Source of the DNA: Alphaproteobacteria bacterium
Lineage (GTDB): Bacteria; Pseudomonadota; Alphaproteobacteria; Micropepsales; Micropepsaceae
DNA: 64,000 nucleotides
NCBI GenBank assembly: GCA_019247845.1
Contig: JAFBAL010000019.1
Coordinates: 1 to 64,000, forward strand
Direction of reading: 5' to 3'
Below, one piece after another: positions 6,565 to 14,891 of the stretch (within the stretch, counting starts at the first letter, position 1; each line of letters starts with the position of its first letter). The notes under the pieces were generated by a model, which was not told where the DNA came from, searched no databases, and saw only the letters and a program-made list of their open reading frames with translations. The position numbers and the translations under genes were made by a program.

Positions 6565-7658
6565 GCGCCAAACCGGCCGAGATCAAAGCGCTGTCCGGCG
6601 CGCGCGCGATCCCGCCGCTGATCCTGGTGCTGTATCACTTCTGCGAGGGCCACGGCTATCGCGGGCTGTTCGTGTTCGACGCGCTGGTCGCCAAGGGCTA
6701 TCTCTGGGTCGAGTTCTTCTTCGCGCTGTCGGGTTTCATCCTGGTGCACGTCTATGGCGGGCGCGCGCTGGACTATCGGAGCTTCCTGCGCGCGCGGCTG
6801 GCGCGGCTCTATCCGCTGCATCTGTTCATGCTGTTCGTCATCCTCGCGCTGGTGATCGGCTTGCGGGCGCTGGCCGAGGCGGGCGGCTACGTCTCGATCT
6901 ACGACGTGAAGTACCATCCGGTCGTCACCTTCTGGTCGTTCGTCGCCAACCTGTTCCTGGTGCAGGCCTGGAACATCCTTCCCAGCCTGACCTGGAACGG
7001 CGCGGCGTGGTTCGTGAGCGTCGAGTTTCTGCTCTGCCTGCTGTTCCCCCTCTATCTGTGGCTGTCGCGCGGCCGATGGTGGCGCGGCGTCCTTCTGATC
7101 GTCGTCGGCGGCGCCGTGCTGCGCTGGCTGGCGCTGACCTCGGGCCACGGCCTCGACCTCACCTTCCACGACGGCGTCTTCCGCGGCATGGCGGGCTTCG
7201 CCGTCGGCGTCGGCCTGTCGATGCTCCATCGCGGGGCGACGGCGCGCGGCGCCGCCGCGTTGCCCGACGGCCTGTTCACCCTGGCGCAGGCGGCCGCGAT
7301 GCTGCTGCTGCTCGACGCGATCTATCGCACCGCCTGGGCGCACAAGCCGGAAGACATATACGTCGCGCTCGCCATGGCGCTGCTGATCTTCACGCTGGCC
7401 TTCGATCGCGGCGTGCTGGCGCGCGCGCTGTCGGCCGCGCCGGTGCTCAAGCTCGGCGAATGGTCGTATGCGATCTATATCGGCCAGACCGTCTGGCTGC
7501 AGCTCATCCGCTATTTCGAGCAGCGCTGGTATCCGAACGTCGATCCGGGCGCGATCTGGTGGATCGAGCCATTCGCGCTGCTCGCCGTCTGCACCGTGTG
7601 GGGCGCGCTGCTGACCAGGTTCGTCGAGGTTCCGGCGAACCGGCTGCTCAGGCGCTAG
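6561..7658 (+). CDS. Acyltransferase family 3 membrane protein (OafA/YrhL-like)
   Basis: 365-residue integral membrane O-acyltransferase, expected to move an acetyl or other acyl group to an extracytoplasmic sugar or glycolipid. Ten or so hydrophobic segments; the N-terminal LSGARAIPPLILVLYHF contains the conserved early R and catalytic-region His, and WVEFFFALSGFIL is the classic second motif. The GTG start overlaps the ialB stop (GTGA), which avoids the much longer frame running through ialB. The last base pairs CTAG are shared with the convergent PAS_5-like gene. Acceptor is unknown. Confidence 0.88.
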   Translation: MSAKPAEIKALSGARAIPPLILVLYHFCEGHGYRGLFVFDALVAKGYLWVEFFFALSGFILVHVYGGRALDYRSFLRARLARLYPLHLFMLFVILALVIGLRALAEAGGYVSIYDVKYHPVVTFWSFVANLFLVQAWNILPSLTWNGAAWFVSVEFLLCLLFPLYLWLSRGRWWRGVLLIVVGGAVLRWLALTSGHGLDLTFHDGVFRGMAGFAVGVGLSMLHRGATARGAAALPDGLFTLAQAAAMLLLLDAIYRTAWAHKPEDIYVALAMALLIFTLAFDRGVLARALSAAPVLKLGEWSYAIYIGQTVWLQLIRYFEQRWYPNVDPGAIWWIEPFALLAVCTVWGALLTRFVEVPANRLLRR

Positions 7659-8248
7659 AACCAGCCGGCGCCGGCCATCTCCGGCGCGATGTCGCGCGCG
7701 GGCGCGGCGAAGCTGCGCATCGCGCGCTCGGGCGGCGTCTGCAGATCGCCGCTGACGCTGCCTTCGATCCAGTCGGTGCCCTGCGGCCGCCAGTTGTTGT
7801 GCATGAAGAACAGGCGCGTGCCGTCGGCGCGGCGGTCCGAAAGCGGCAGCGACATGCCCTGCGCGCGGACCGTGCCGCCGCCCATCGACTTGAACGCGCG
7901 GTAGGAGACGGTCGCGGCGCCTTCGACGATCTTCCAGCACCAGTCGAGCCGCGCGTCGCGATTCACGTTGTTGGTGACGGCGAGCACGCTCTGCCCCGTC
8001 AGGTCGAAGCCGATGGCGAGCCGCGTATAATCGCCGGCGCGAATGCAGTTGAGCGCCACGCCCTCGCGGATCTCGAACACCGCGACGGCCGGCACATGCG
8101 ACGGGATCGGATGGGCGTCGAACCGCGCCAGGCTCGGCGGCCGGCCGTCGTGCCACAGCTGCAGCCAGCGCGACGCCAGCTCGAGGTTCGCGCCGTGCAG
8201 CCTGAGCGCGCCGAGCGCCGCGCGCGCGCCTGCGATGTCCCATGCCAT
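7655..8248 (-). CDS. PAS_5-like protein
   Basis: 197-residue protein with the PAS_5 layout: an N-terminal helix (ASRWLQLWHDGRPPSLARFDAHPIPSHVPAVAVFEI), then strands containing CIRAGDYTRLAIGFDLTGQSVLAV in the place of the R-x-x-G step, YRAF, and a final LFFMHNNWRP strand pair. It is less canonical than the protein at 1738-2286, so the assignment rests on pattern recognition. No output domain, signal peptide or membrane segment is seen. It converges on the acyltransferase gene with a shared CTAG. Confidence 0.65.
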   Translation of the reverse strand: MAWDIAGARAALGALRLHGANLELASRWLQLWHDGRPPSLARFDAHPIPSHVPAVAVFEIREGVALNCIRAGDYTRLAIGFDLTGQSVLAVTNNVNRDARLDWCWKIVEGAATVSYRAFKSMGGGTVRAQGMSLPLSDRRADGTRLFFMHNNWRPQGTDWIEGSVSGDLQTPPERAMRSFAAPARDIAPEMAGAGWF

Positions 8249-8317
8249 CGGGAGAGCCTCCGTCGGGCCTTGATATCACAGCCTTGACGCCAGGCGAACG
8301 GGGGGCAGACTGCGCCC

Positions 8318-8653
8318 ATGTCGATCGACTATTTCGGGCACACCACCCGCGACGCGAAGGCGGCGACGGCGCTGATCGAACAGGCGCGCGCGGCGCATCC
8401 GGAATGGTTCGACTCCGTCCTGCTGCTCACCGACGCCAGGCCGTTCCGGCATGCGTTCGAGGCCGAGACCAGCCGCGATTTCGGCATCGCGGCGAAGAGC
8501 GGCTTCATGCTCTCGGTCAACGACAAGGAGCGCTTTTCGGACTGCCTGGACGACGCGCTGGACTATCTCTACGCCCTGTTCGGCAACGGCACTTTGGTGA
8601 TGACCCACGGCTTCGACAGCGTCCGCCCGCCGGGCCCGGCCAGAGCGCCTTGA
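8318..8653 (+). CDS. Hypothetical protein, 111 aa
   Basis: Small acidic soluble protein that I do not recognise. It has GGGGGG about 14 nt before ATG, a regular helix-strand pattern (ATALIEQARAAHPEWF, SVLLLTDARPF) and a Pro-rich end. The stop TGA is the first unit of a tandem repeat (8642-8741) that fills the gap to the next gene. It sits 137 nt before the SDR gene on the same strand and may be co-transcribed with it. Confidence 0.6.
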   Translation: MSIDYFGHTTRDAKAATALIEQARAAHPEWFDSVLLLTDARPFRHAFEAETSRDFGIAAKSGFMLSVNDKERFSDCLDDALDYLYALFGNGTLVMTHGFDSVRPPGPARAP

Positions 8654-8741
8654 GCAGAGCGCCTTGACCGGAGCGCCGTGACCGGAGCGCCGTGACCGGC
8701 TTGGCGCCTTGACCGGAGCGCCTTGACCAGCTTGGCGCCTT
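8642..8741. repeat. Tandem repeat of a 14-bp stop-codon unit, about seven copies
   Basis: Degenerate head-to-tail units of consensus GAGCGCCTTGACCG. The stop codon of the 111-aa gene (8651-8653) lies in the first unit, so TGA or its GTGA variant is copied in most units. The fifth and seventh units carry a GCTTG insertion. It ends about 15 nt before the ribosome site of the next gene. Confidence 0.85.
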
Positions 8742-8780
8742 CGTCCATCACTCGGGCGCGCTATTGAAAAGGAGTTTCCC

Positions 8781-9692
8781 ATGGCCATTCGCTTCGACGG
8801 CAAGGTCGTCATCGTCACCGGCGCCGGCGGCGGATTGGGCCGCCAGCACGCGCTGGAATTCGCGCGGCGCGGGGCCAAGGTCGTGATCAACGATCTGGGC
8901 GGAGCGGTCGACGGCACGGGCGGCAACTCCGCCGCCGCCGAAGCCGTGGTGAAGGAGATCGCCGACGCCGGCGGCACCGCCATCGCCAACGGCGCCTCGG
9001 TCACCGACGACGCGGGCGTCGCCCACCTGATCAAGCAGACCATGGACGCCTTCGGCCGCATCGACGTGCTGATCGCCAACGCCGGCATCCTGCGCGACAA
9101 GAGCTTCAGCAAGATGGAGCTCAAGGACTTCGAGGCGGTGATGCAGGTCCACGTCATGGGCACGGTGAAGCCGGCCAAGGCGGCGTGGGAGATCATGAAG
9201 GCGCAGCAATACGGCCGCATCGTCGTGACGACCTCGTCGACCGGGCTCTACGGCAATTTCGGCCAGACAAATTACGGCGCGGCGAAGCTCGGCCTCGTCG
9301 GCTTCATGAACACGCTCAAGCTCGAAGGCGCCAAGGACAACATCAAGGTCAACGCCATCTGCCCCGTCGCCGGCACGCGCATGACCGAGAACCTGATGCC
9401 GCCGCAGATGCTCGAGATGCTCAAGCCCGAATTCGTGACGCCCGCGGTCGTGTTCCTTAGCTGCGAAGAGGCGCCCACGGGCTGCATCATCTCGGCCGGC
9501 GCGGGCGTGTTCTCGTCCGCGCAGATCGTGGAGAGCGCAGGCGTCAACCTGGGCCACGGCGCGACCGCCGACACGGTCGCCGCCAACTGGGCCAGGATCA
9601 GCGACTTCACCGGCGCCAAGCACTTCGCGATGGGCGGCGAGCACAGCGCGCATATCTTCGAGCGGCTGAAGGACACGCCGGTCGCGCCGTAG
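8781..9692 (+). CDS. SDR-family 3-hydroxyacyl-CoA dehydrogenase-like protein (multifunctional-enzyme-2 type)
   Basis: 303-residue NAD(P)-dependent short-chain dehydrogenase. Seen: TGAGGGLGRQHALEFARRGAKVVINDLGG (cofactor fold; the DLGG after beta-2 favours NAD), NAG at about residues 94-96, and a Y-G-A-A-K catalytic pair (about 162-166). The sequence style matches the dehydrogenase part of peroxisomal multifunctional enzyme type 2, so a (3R)-hydroxyacyl-CoA substrate is likely. A C-terminal extension of about 60 residues after the fold lacks hydratase motifs. AAGGAG precedes ATG. The stop codon starts another tandem repeat. Confidence 0.87.
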   Translation: MAIRFDGKVVIVTGAGGGLGRQHALEFARRGAKVVINDLGGAVDGTGGNSAAAEAVVKEIADAGGTAIANGASVTDDAGVAHLIKQTMDAFGRIDVLIANAGILRDKSFSKMELKDFEAVMQVHVMGTVKPAKAAWEIMKAQQYGRIVVTTSSTGLYGNFGQTNYGAAKLGLVGFMNTLKLEGAKDNIKVNAICPVAGTRMTENLMPPQMLEMLKPEFVTPAVVFLSCEEAPTGCIISAGAGVFSSAQIVESAGVNLGHGATADTVAANWARISDFTGAKHFAMGGEHSAHIFERLKDTPVAP

Positions 9693-9768
9693 GCGCGCGC
9701 CAGACAACGCGCCGTAGGCGCGCGCCAGACAACACGCCGCAGGTGCGCGACGGACGATCGCGCCGTAA
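9684..9768. repeat. Tandem repeat of a 25-bp stop-codon unit filling a convergent gap
   Basis: Two identical 25-bp units (9684-9708 and 9709-9733), a diverged third (9734-9758) and a partial fourth. The SDR stop TAG is inside unit one and is copied in unit two. The repeat occupies essentially the whole interval between the SDR stop and the convergent phospholipase-like stop at 9770-9772. Confidence 0.88.
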
Positions 9769-9769
9769 A

Positions 9770-11314
9770 CTACTCGGCGGCGGCGGCTGCATCCTCCTTC
9801 CAGGTCATGTGGCTCAGCTCCGCCCCGACCTTGTGCGCGTATTTCAGCATCGGGTCGAAATAGCTGCCCGCGATCATCTGCGCGGTGGCCAGCGGCAGGT
9901 CCGCGGTCATGCCGAACTCGGGATGATGGCCGGGCGCGTTCTCGGTGATCACGCGCTTGACGTGCGGATAGAAGTTGCCGGACCCCACATACATGAGCCT
10001 GCCGTCCACCATCCAGAACTTGGCGTGATTGCGGATCGGGTTGCCCGTCCCGGGCCAGGTGTTGCGGTCCTTGAGCGAGACGGCGCCGAGCACGAGCTGC
10101 GAGGTCGGCGGGTTGAACTTCTTCAGGCAATCCGCCTTGCTCACGCCGTGCTTCTTCCACATGCGATAGGACAGCACGTTGTAGATGACCGAAGGCGGCA
10201 CGAGGTGGGAATAATCCCTGCCGCCGGCGGCCGGCGAGGTCAGCACGATGTGCAGCCGGTTGGTCCAGTTGCGCGACAGGAACTCCGCATAGGCGTCGAT
10301 GAGCTCGAGCTGGAAGAAGAACCCCTGGCAGGCGATCAGCCGGTAGGGATGGCCGTCATAGGCGTGCTCTTCGAAATCCCTGTAGTCGGTCAGCTTGTCG
10401 GAGCCGATATCCTGCAGCGACATCCGGCAATGCGTGGCGCTCAGCATCGCCTTCTCGAAGCACAACAGGTTGCCGTCCTTGACGATGCGCCGGTTGTTGC
10501 CGTCGAAGAACACGCCCCAACCCGGACAGGTGACCCACAACGCAGGCATCGATCCGGACGGCGCGCCGGGGCCGTAGCTCCTGTAGCCCGGCGTGGTGTT
10601 CTTCTCGATCGTCAGCGAAGGATTGAGCCGGTGGGAGAAGGTATGCGACCCGGAAACGGTGTTCCATTTGCGCACGAAGCCCCACAGCTCTTCGGCGAAG
10701 CGGTGCGCGCCGGCCGCGATCTGGCCGTCGACACGCATCGTGACGTCGCACACCGGCTCGGCCTGGAGATAGTCGTGGTCCCACATATTGTGCCCGCCGA
10801 CCAGCATGCGCGCCTCGTCGACGGCGATCGCCTTGGCATGGTTCCACGACGCCATCTCCCAGCGCGTCTGTCCGACATAGATGTCGAGCCGGCCCGCGCG
10901 GCTGGGGCCCAGCGCCTTGACGATCTGGTTCAGCATGTCTTCGATGTTGATGATGTCGGGCGACGCGATCTTGCCCATCAACAGCCGCACCGTCACGACG
11001 TTGGGCAGCTTGGCGTCGGCGATACGCTCGAACGCGCGCGTCAACGCCCGGAAGAACAGGCCTCTCGGCCGCTCCATGGTCAGGATGTCGACATGGGATT
11101 TCGCCGACGCGACGAGGTCCGAGATCGCCGTCAGGAACCGCGCCGAACCGGCGGGCTCATCGTCGGCGTCCTTCCAGATGCCTTCGGGCGTGCCGAACAG
11201 ATAGCCAGCTTCCGCGCCGATGTGGTTCTTGTCGGCGAGGCCGAACAGCTTCTTGTCCTGCCCGGGCAGGTTCTCGTCGAGATGGGTCCAAAGCTGCTGG
11301 AGCGTAACCGTCAT
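9770..11314 (-). CDS. Phospholipase D-like protein with two HKD motifs
   Basis: 514-residue protein of the PLD superfamily, which forms a phospho-histidine intermediate in phosphodiester hydrolysis or transfer. Both catalytic motifs are intact: HAKAIAVD followed by GGHN in the first half, and HAKFWMVD followed by GSGN near the C terminus. No signal peptide or membrane segment is visible, so it is probably cytoplasmic or exported by another route. ATG 11314 (MTVTLQQLW) is chosen over an upstream TTG because GGGAGG lies 5 nt before it. Substrate is unknown; lipid and nucleic acid are both possible for the superfamily. Confidence 0.85.
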   Translation of the reverse strand: MTVTLQQLWTHLDENLPGQDKKLFGLADKNHIGAEAGYLFGTPEGIWKDADDEPAGSARFLTAISDLVASAKSHVDILTMERPRGLFFRALTRAFERIADAKLPNVVTVRLLMGKIASPDIINIEDMLNQIVKALGPSRAGRLDIYVGQTRWEMASWNHAKAIAVDEARMLVGGHNMWDHDYLQAEPVCDVTMRVDGQIAAGAHRFAEELWGFVRKWNTVSGSHTFSHRLNPSLTIEKNTTPGYRSYGPGAPSGSMPALWVTCPGWGVFFDGNNRRIVKDGNLLCFEKAMLSATHCRMSLQDIGSDKLTDYRDFEEHAYDGHPYRLIACQGFFFQLELIDAYAEFLSRNWTNRLHIVLTSPAAGGRDYSHLVPPSVIYNVLSYRMWKKHGVSKADCLKKFNPPTSQLVLGAVSLKDRNTWPGTGNPIRNHAKFWMVDGRLMYVGSGNFYPHVKRVITENAPGHHPEFGMTADLPLATAQMIAGSYFDPMLKYAHKVGAELSHMTWKEDAAAAAE

Positions 11315-11428
11315 CGCATCCTCCCGGCTCGAATTCAACCGGAGAACGATACAGATTGCGCTCCCGCTTTGCTTGCATGTGCGTCCCAGACTCTTGGACG
11401 CGCGTCCCGCGCCGCGTGCCCGCTCTCC

Positions 11429-12140
11429 TCACCCCTTGCCGAACACGGCGAAGGCGAGCGCCGGCGCGATGTTCATCGGCGACCACTGGTCGTTGGGCGT
11501 CGAGCAGGCCGGGCCTTGCGCGTCGTTCGAGCAGTATTGCGCGAAGGGCTGCGGCGTCATCGGGTTCAGCAAGGTCGTGTCCCAGAACATCGTCGTGTTT
11601 CAGGCTGGAATGGTCGGTGCGCATCACCACCCAGTACCTGTGGCCCGCGACGACCGGGATGCCGACCGAGTCGACGGCCTGCGCGAGCGCGCAGCACGAC
11701 CCGATGGGCGGCAGGTTGGTGAAGCTCCACACCTTGAGCGCCGTGCCCGGCACGCCGGCGTTGTCGCTGTAGAGCGCCAGCGAGAACTCGTTGGTGCCTG
11801 AGTGGTACGCGGCCGCGACGTCGATCTCGGTCACCCGGAGCGACACCGTCGGCGTGAAGCCCATGGCGTCGAACAGCAGATGCGCGCCGACCAGGTTGTT
11901 CGGGCCGCTGATCGCATAGCTGTTGCTGCAGCAATTGTAGAGCGCCGCCGGATGGGCCCAGTCGATGTTGTTGAACACCGTGACCGTGCCGCCGGGCGGC
12001 GGCGGCGGCGCGACGCGCATGCCGGTGCCGAAAGGCGGGCTGCTGACGCCCCTGTCGGCCGCCGTGAAACCGTTGTCCGCGGCGAGCGCGCCGCCCGCGG
12101 CGGCGGCGGTCAATGCAAAAGCCAGAAACAGGTTCTTCAT
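11429..12140 (-). pseudogene. Secreted paired-cysteine protein, frameshifted paralogue of 14214-14891
   Basis: Signal peptide (MKNLFLAFALTAAAAGGALA) with GGAGG 6 nt before ATG, then a beta-rich domain with NCC and SCC cysteine pairs and the segment LYSDNAGVPGT, seen in bacterial secreted choice-of-anchor beta domains. The frame fails near 11598-11600 (T run on the plus strand). One extra A in AAA turns SLNTTMFWD into SLKHDDVL. Removing one base restores a frame to the TGA at 11429, ending FAVFGKG, which matches the paralogue end FALYGKLH. It could be a true inactivation or a sequencing error. Function is not known. Confidence 0.75.
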
Positions 12141-12308
12141 GCTGTCCTCCATCGATCCATAGAAGGCTAAACTCGACCTTCGCTTGCGTCTTGGATTGCG
12201 CAACCGGAAATTGGCTTGGCGCGACGCATCGATGTCGCCGCAGGACGAAACTCTTGTCCCACGGCGACATCGCCGGGCGTGAGGGTCGACCGCCCGAATG
12301 CGGCCCCC

Positions 12309-12377
12309 GGCGGCTCAGCCGCCCAACGTGATCCGGCGGCTCAGCCGCCACAGCGTGACCCCAGCGGCTCAGCCGCC
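12309..12377. repeat. Three copies of a stop-codon hairpin unit
   Basis: GGCGGC-TCA-GCCGCC palindromes at 12309-12323 and 12335-12349 and a near-identical one at 12363-12377, spaced 26 and 28 bp, joined by variants of a CGTGATCC-type spacer. The last copy contains the TGA stop of the vWA lipoprotein (12369-12371) in its loop, so the gene ends inside the repeat. The hairpins could double as a transcript-end structure. Confidence 0.85.
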
Positions 12378-14057
12378 AGAATGTGAACCATCCAGGGGCT
12401 TCATCCCCTCGGCCTTGTCCGCCGCGCGCAGCAGCGCGATGAACTCGCGGCGATAGCCGAAGCGGTCGTCGCCCTTGGCATCTTCCGCGATGGCGATGGC
12501 GCGCTCGAAGCCGAAGTCCTTCACGTAAGGATCGTGGCGCAGCAGCTCGGCCGAGCCCGCCACCGCCGCGGCAAAGCGCATGTCGGTGGGCAGCCGCGCG
12601 AAATCCTCGACCACGTCGGCATCGGTGATCGGCGTCGTGATGAGCCGGGACGCGCTCTCGCCCGGCCGCTTGTAGCGGATCTTGAGGAACGCGAGTTCGC
12701 CGAACGGGTCGCCTTTCACCCGCTCCTTGTAACGCAGCGGGTCGGCCATCACCGATTTCGAGCCCACCGGCGTGATCTCGTAGAGCGCGGTGACGGTGTG
12801 GCCCGAGCCGATGTCGCCCGCATCCACCTTGTCGTTGTTGAAGTCGGTGCGGTTCAAGAGGCGCGTCTCGTAGCCGATCAGCCGGTACTCGGCCACGCGC
12901 GCCGGGATGAACTCGATCTGGATCTTGACGTCCTTGGCGATGGTGAAAAGCGTGCCCGCCACCTGCTCGACGAAGACCTTGCGCGCCTCGTTCATCGTGT
13001 CGATGAAGGCGGCGTTGCCGTTTCCGGCCTGCGCGATCTTCTGCATCATCGCGTCGTTGTAGTTGTCGTCGCCGAAGCCCAGGCAGGTGAGATCGACGCC
13101 TTTGTCGCGCTCTCCGATCACATAGCCCTCGAGCGCCTTGGGATCGGTGATGCCCACATTGAAGTCGCCGTCGGTGGCGAGCAGCACGCGGTTGACGCCG
13201 CCCGCGATCCCGCTCCGCTCCGCGAGCTGGTAGGCGAGACGGATGCCCTCGCCGCCGGCGGTCGAGCCGCCGGCCTCGAGCCGGTCGAGCGCCCCTAGGA
13301 TCTTGCGCTTGTCGGCGCCCGAGGTCGGCTCCAGCACCACGCCGGCCGATCCCGCATAGGCCACGATCGCGACGCGGTCCTTCTCGCCCAGCTGGTCGAC
13401 GAGAAGATGGAACGCGCTTTTCAGCAGCGGCAGCTTGTTGGGCTCGGCCATCGAGCCCGAGGTGTCGATCAGGAACACCAGGTTCGCCGGCGGACGGTTG
13501 GTCTTCGGCAGATCGAAGCCCTTGATGCCGATGTGCAGGATCCGGGTCTCCGGGTTCCAGGGCGTGGGATAGACCGCGGTGCTGGCGCGGAACGGCGTCT
13601 TGCGGTCGTCGGGCAGCGGATAGGCATAGTCGAAGTAGTTCACCATCTCCTCGACCCGCACCGCGTCGGCGGGCGGCATCGCGTTCTGCTGCAGCAGGTA
13701 GTCGCGCACCACGCCGTAGGACGCGGTGTCGACGTCGATGGAGAAGGTCGAGACCGGCTCGTCGGCCGCGACCTTGATCGGGTTAGCCTCGGCTTGCGGG
13801 AACTTGGAGGTGTTCTCGGGCTGCCAATAGGGGCCCGGCGACGACGGCGCGACGACGCCGCGCGCCAGCCCGACGTTCGGCATCGACATCATCGGCGGCG
13901 GAGGCGGCGCCGGCGCCGCCATGTCTGCCGTCTGCACGGGCTTGTTCAGCGTGACGGTGACTTCCGTCGTTTTGCCGGGCGCTTCGCGCCGGGTGTTGTC
14001 GCAAGCCGCGAGCGCGAGCAGCGCGGTCGCCACAAGAAGCGAATGTCGAAGTCTCAT
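12369..14057 (-). CDS. vWA-domain lipoprotein (YfbK-like)
   Basis: 562-residue lipoprotein with lipobox LAAC after a short signal peptide. Order: low-complexity Pro/Met-rich linker; the N-terminal domain typical of YfbK proteins (FSIDVDTASYGVVRDYLL, MVNYFDYAYPLP); a vWA domain with an intact metal site (DTSGSM, the Thr in GGSTAGGEG, ATDGD); and a C-terminal DUF3520-type domain (LKIRYKRPGESAS onward). It probably binds protein partners through Mg2+ on the periplasmic side. ATG 14057 has GGGGG upstream. It lies between two secreted paired-cysteine paralogues on the same strand; its stop is in a tandem hairpin repeat. Confidence 0.9.
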   Translation of the reverse strand: MRLRHSLLVATALLALAACDNTRREAPGKTTEVTVTLNKPVQTADMAAPAPPPPPMMSMPNVGLARGVVAPSSPGPYWQPENTSKFPQAEANPIKVAADEPVSTFSIDVDTASYGVVRDYLLQQNAMPPADAVRVEEMVNYFDYAYPLPDDRKTPFRASTAVYPTPWNPETRILHIGIKGFDLPKTNRPPANLVFLIDTSGSMAEPNKLPLLKSAFHLLVDQLGEKDRVAIVAYAGSAGVVLEPTSGADKRKILGALDRLEAGGSTAGGEGIRLAYQLAERSGIAGGVNRVLLATDGDFNVGITDPKALEGYVIGERDKGVDLTCLGFGDDNYNDAMMQKIAQAGNGNAAFIDTMNEARKVFVEQVAGTLFTIAKDVKIQIEFIPARVAEYRLIGYETRLLNRTDFNNDKVDAGDIGSGHTVTALYEITPVGSKSVMADPLRYKERVKGDPFGELAFLKIRYKRPGESASRLITTPITDADVVEDFARLPTDMRFAAAVAGSAELLRHDPYVKDFGFERAIAIAEDAKGDDRFGYRREFIALLRAADKAEGMKPLDGSHSGG

Positions 14058-14152
14058 CGAAGTCCCCCTTGGATGAACGCGTCCAAAAGGCTGGGCGCGC
14101 ATTCCGACGCTCCAAGGGCGGGATTGGGGCGGAAAGCGATTTCGGCCGAGGC

Positions 14153-14190
14153 AAAAAAATGGCCGGAGCCTCAGGCGGAGCTCCGGCCAT
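14153..14190 (-). terminator. Rho-independent terminator after the intact paired-cysteine gene
   Basis: On the minus strand ATGGCCGGAGC (14190-14180) pairs perfectly with GCTCCGGCCAT (14169-14159) around a 10-nt loop and is followed by seven T. It separates the gene at 14214-14891 from the vWA gene downstream, so these two are independent transcripts. Confidence 0.93.
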
Positions 14191-14213
14191 TCCTTGAAGG
14201 CTATGCCGGCCCG

Positions 14214-14891
14214 CTAGTGCAGCTTGCCGTAAAGCGCGAACGAGACCGCGGGGCGGCCCGGACCGAAGGCGGTCCAGCTGCTGCCGTCATAGCCCGCGCC
14301 GTTGAGCGTGTTGACCTGGTCGGTCGAGTTGTAAGGCCATGCCGCCCAGGTATTGGCGCTCTGGTCGTCGGTCGAGATGAAGAACCAGTACGGCGTGCCG
14401 CCGGTGACGCGGATATGCGCCGCGGTCGTCACCAGCTGGCAGCAGTCGCCGAACGCGCCCATGGCGCCGGAGACCGGGAACGAGCCCAGCACGTTGCCGG
14501 GAACGCCGCCATTGTCCTCGGCGATGTTGAGCACGATGCGGTTGTTGCCGGAGGCGAGCGCGACCGCGCTGTCGATCTCCTTGATGGTGGCGTCGCCCTC
14601 GGGCGTGAACTGGACCGCGTTCCAGATCGTCTGACCGATCAGGCTGTTCGGGCCCGAGATCGTGTTGCCGAAGCAGCAGAAGTACAGGCCGTTCGGATAC
14701 TTGGTGCCGATGTTGCTGAAGATGGTGTCCATGCGTGACGGCGGCGGCGCGGGCACGTAGTGCGACGAGCCCGGTCGCGCCTGGGTGGTGAGCTTGTCCT
14801 TGCTGACGGTGGCGCCGTTTACGCCGGCGGCATCGGCCGTGGTGCCCAGGAAAGCGAGCGCGGCCAGAATGACGAATGTGTTCTTGAGCAT
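14214..14891 (-). CDS. Secreted paired-cysteine protein (intact paralogue)
   Basis: 225-residue exported protein that I cannot assign to a characterised family. A signal peptide (MLKNTFVILAALAFLGTTADA) is followed by a Pro-rich linker and a beta-rich domain with two adjacent-Cys pairs (FCCFG, DCCQL) and NIAEDNGGVPGN, the counterpart of LYSDNAGVPGT in the frameshifted copy. The CC pairs may form vicinal disulfides or cross-pair. The end is aromatic (FALYGKLH). GGGAGAGGG precedes ATG 14891. It ends in a strong terminator, so it is a monocistronic unit upstream of the vWA lipoprotein. Confidence 0.75.
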   Translation of the reverse strand: MLKNTFVILAALAFLGTTADAAGVNGATVSKDKLTTQARPGSSHYVPAPPPSRMDTIFSNIGTKYPNGLYFCCFGNTISGPNSLIGQTIWNAVQFTPEGDATIKEIDSAVALASGNNRIVLNIAEDNGGVPGNVLGSFPVSGAMGAFGDCCQLVTTAAHIRVTGGTPYWFFISTDDQSANTWAAWPYNSTDQVNTLNGAGYDGSSWTAFGPGRPAVSFALYGKLH

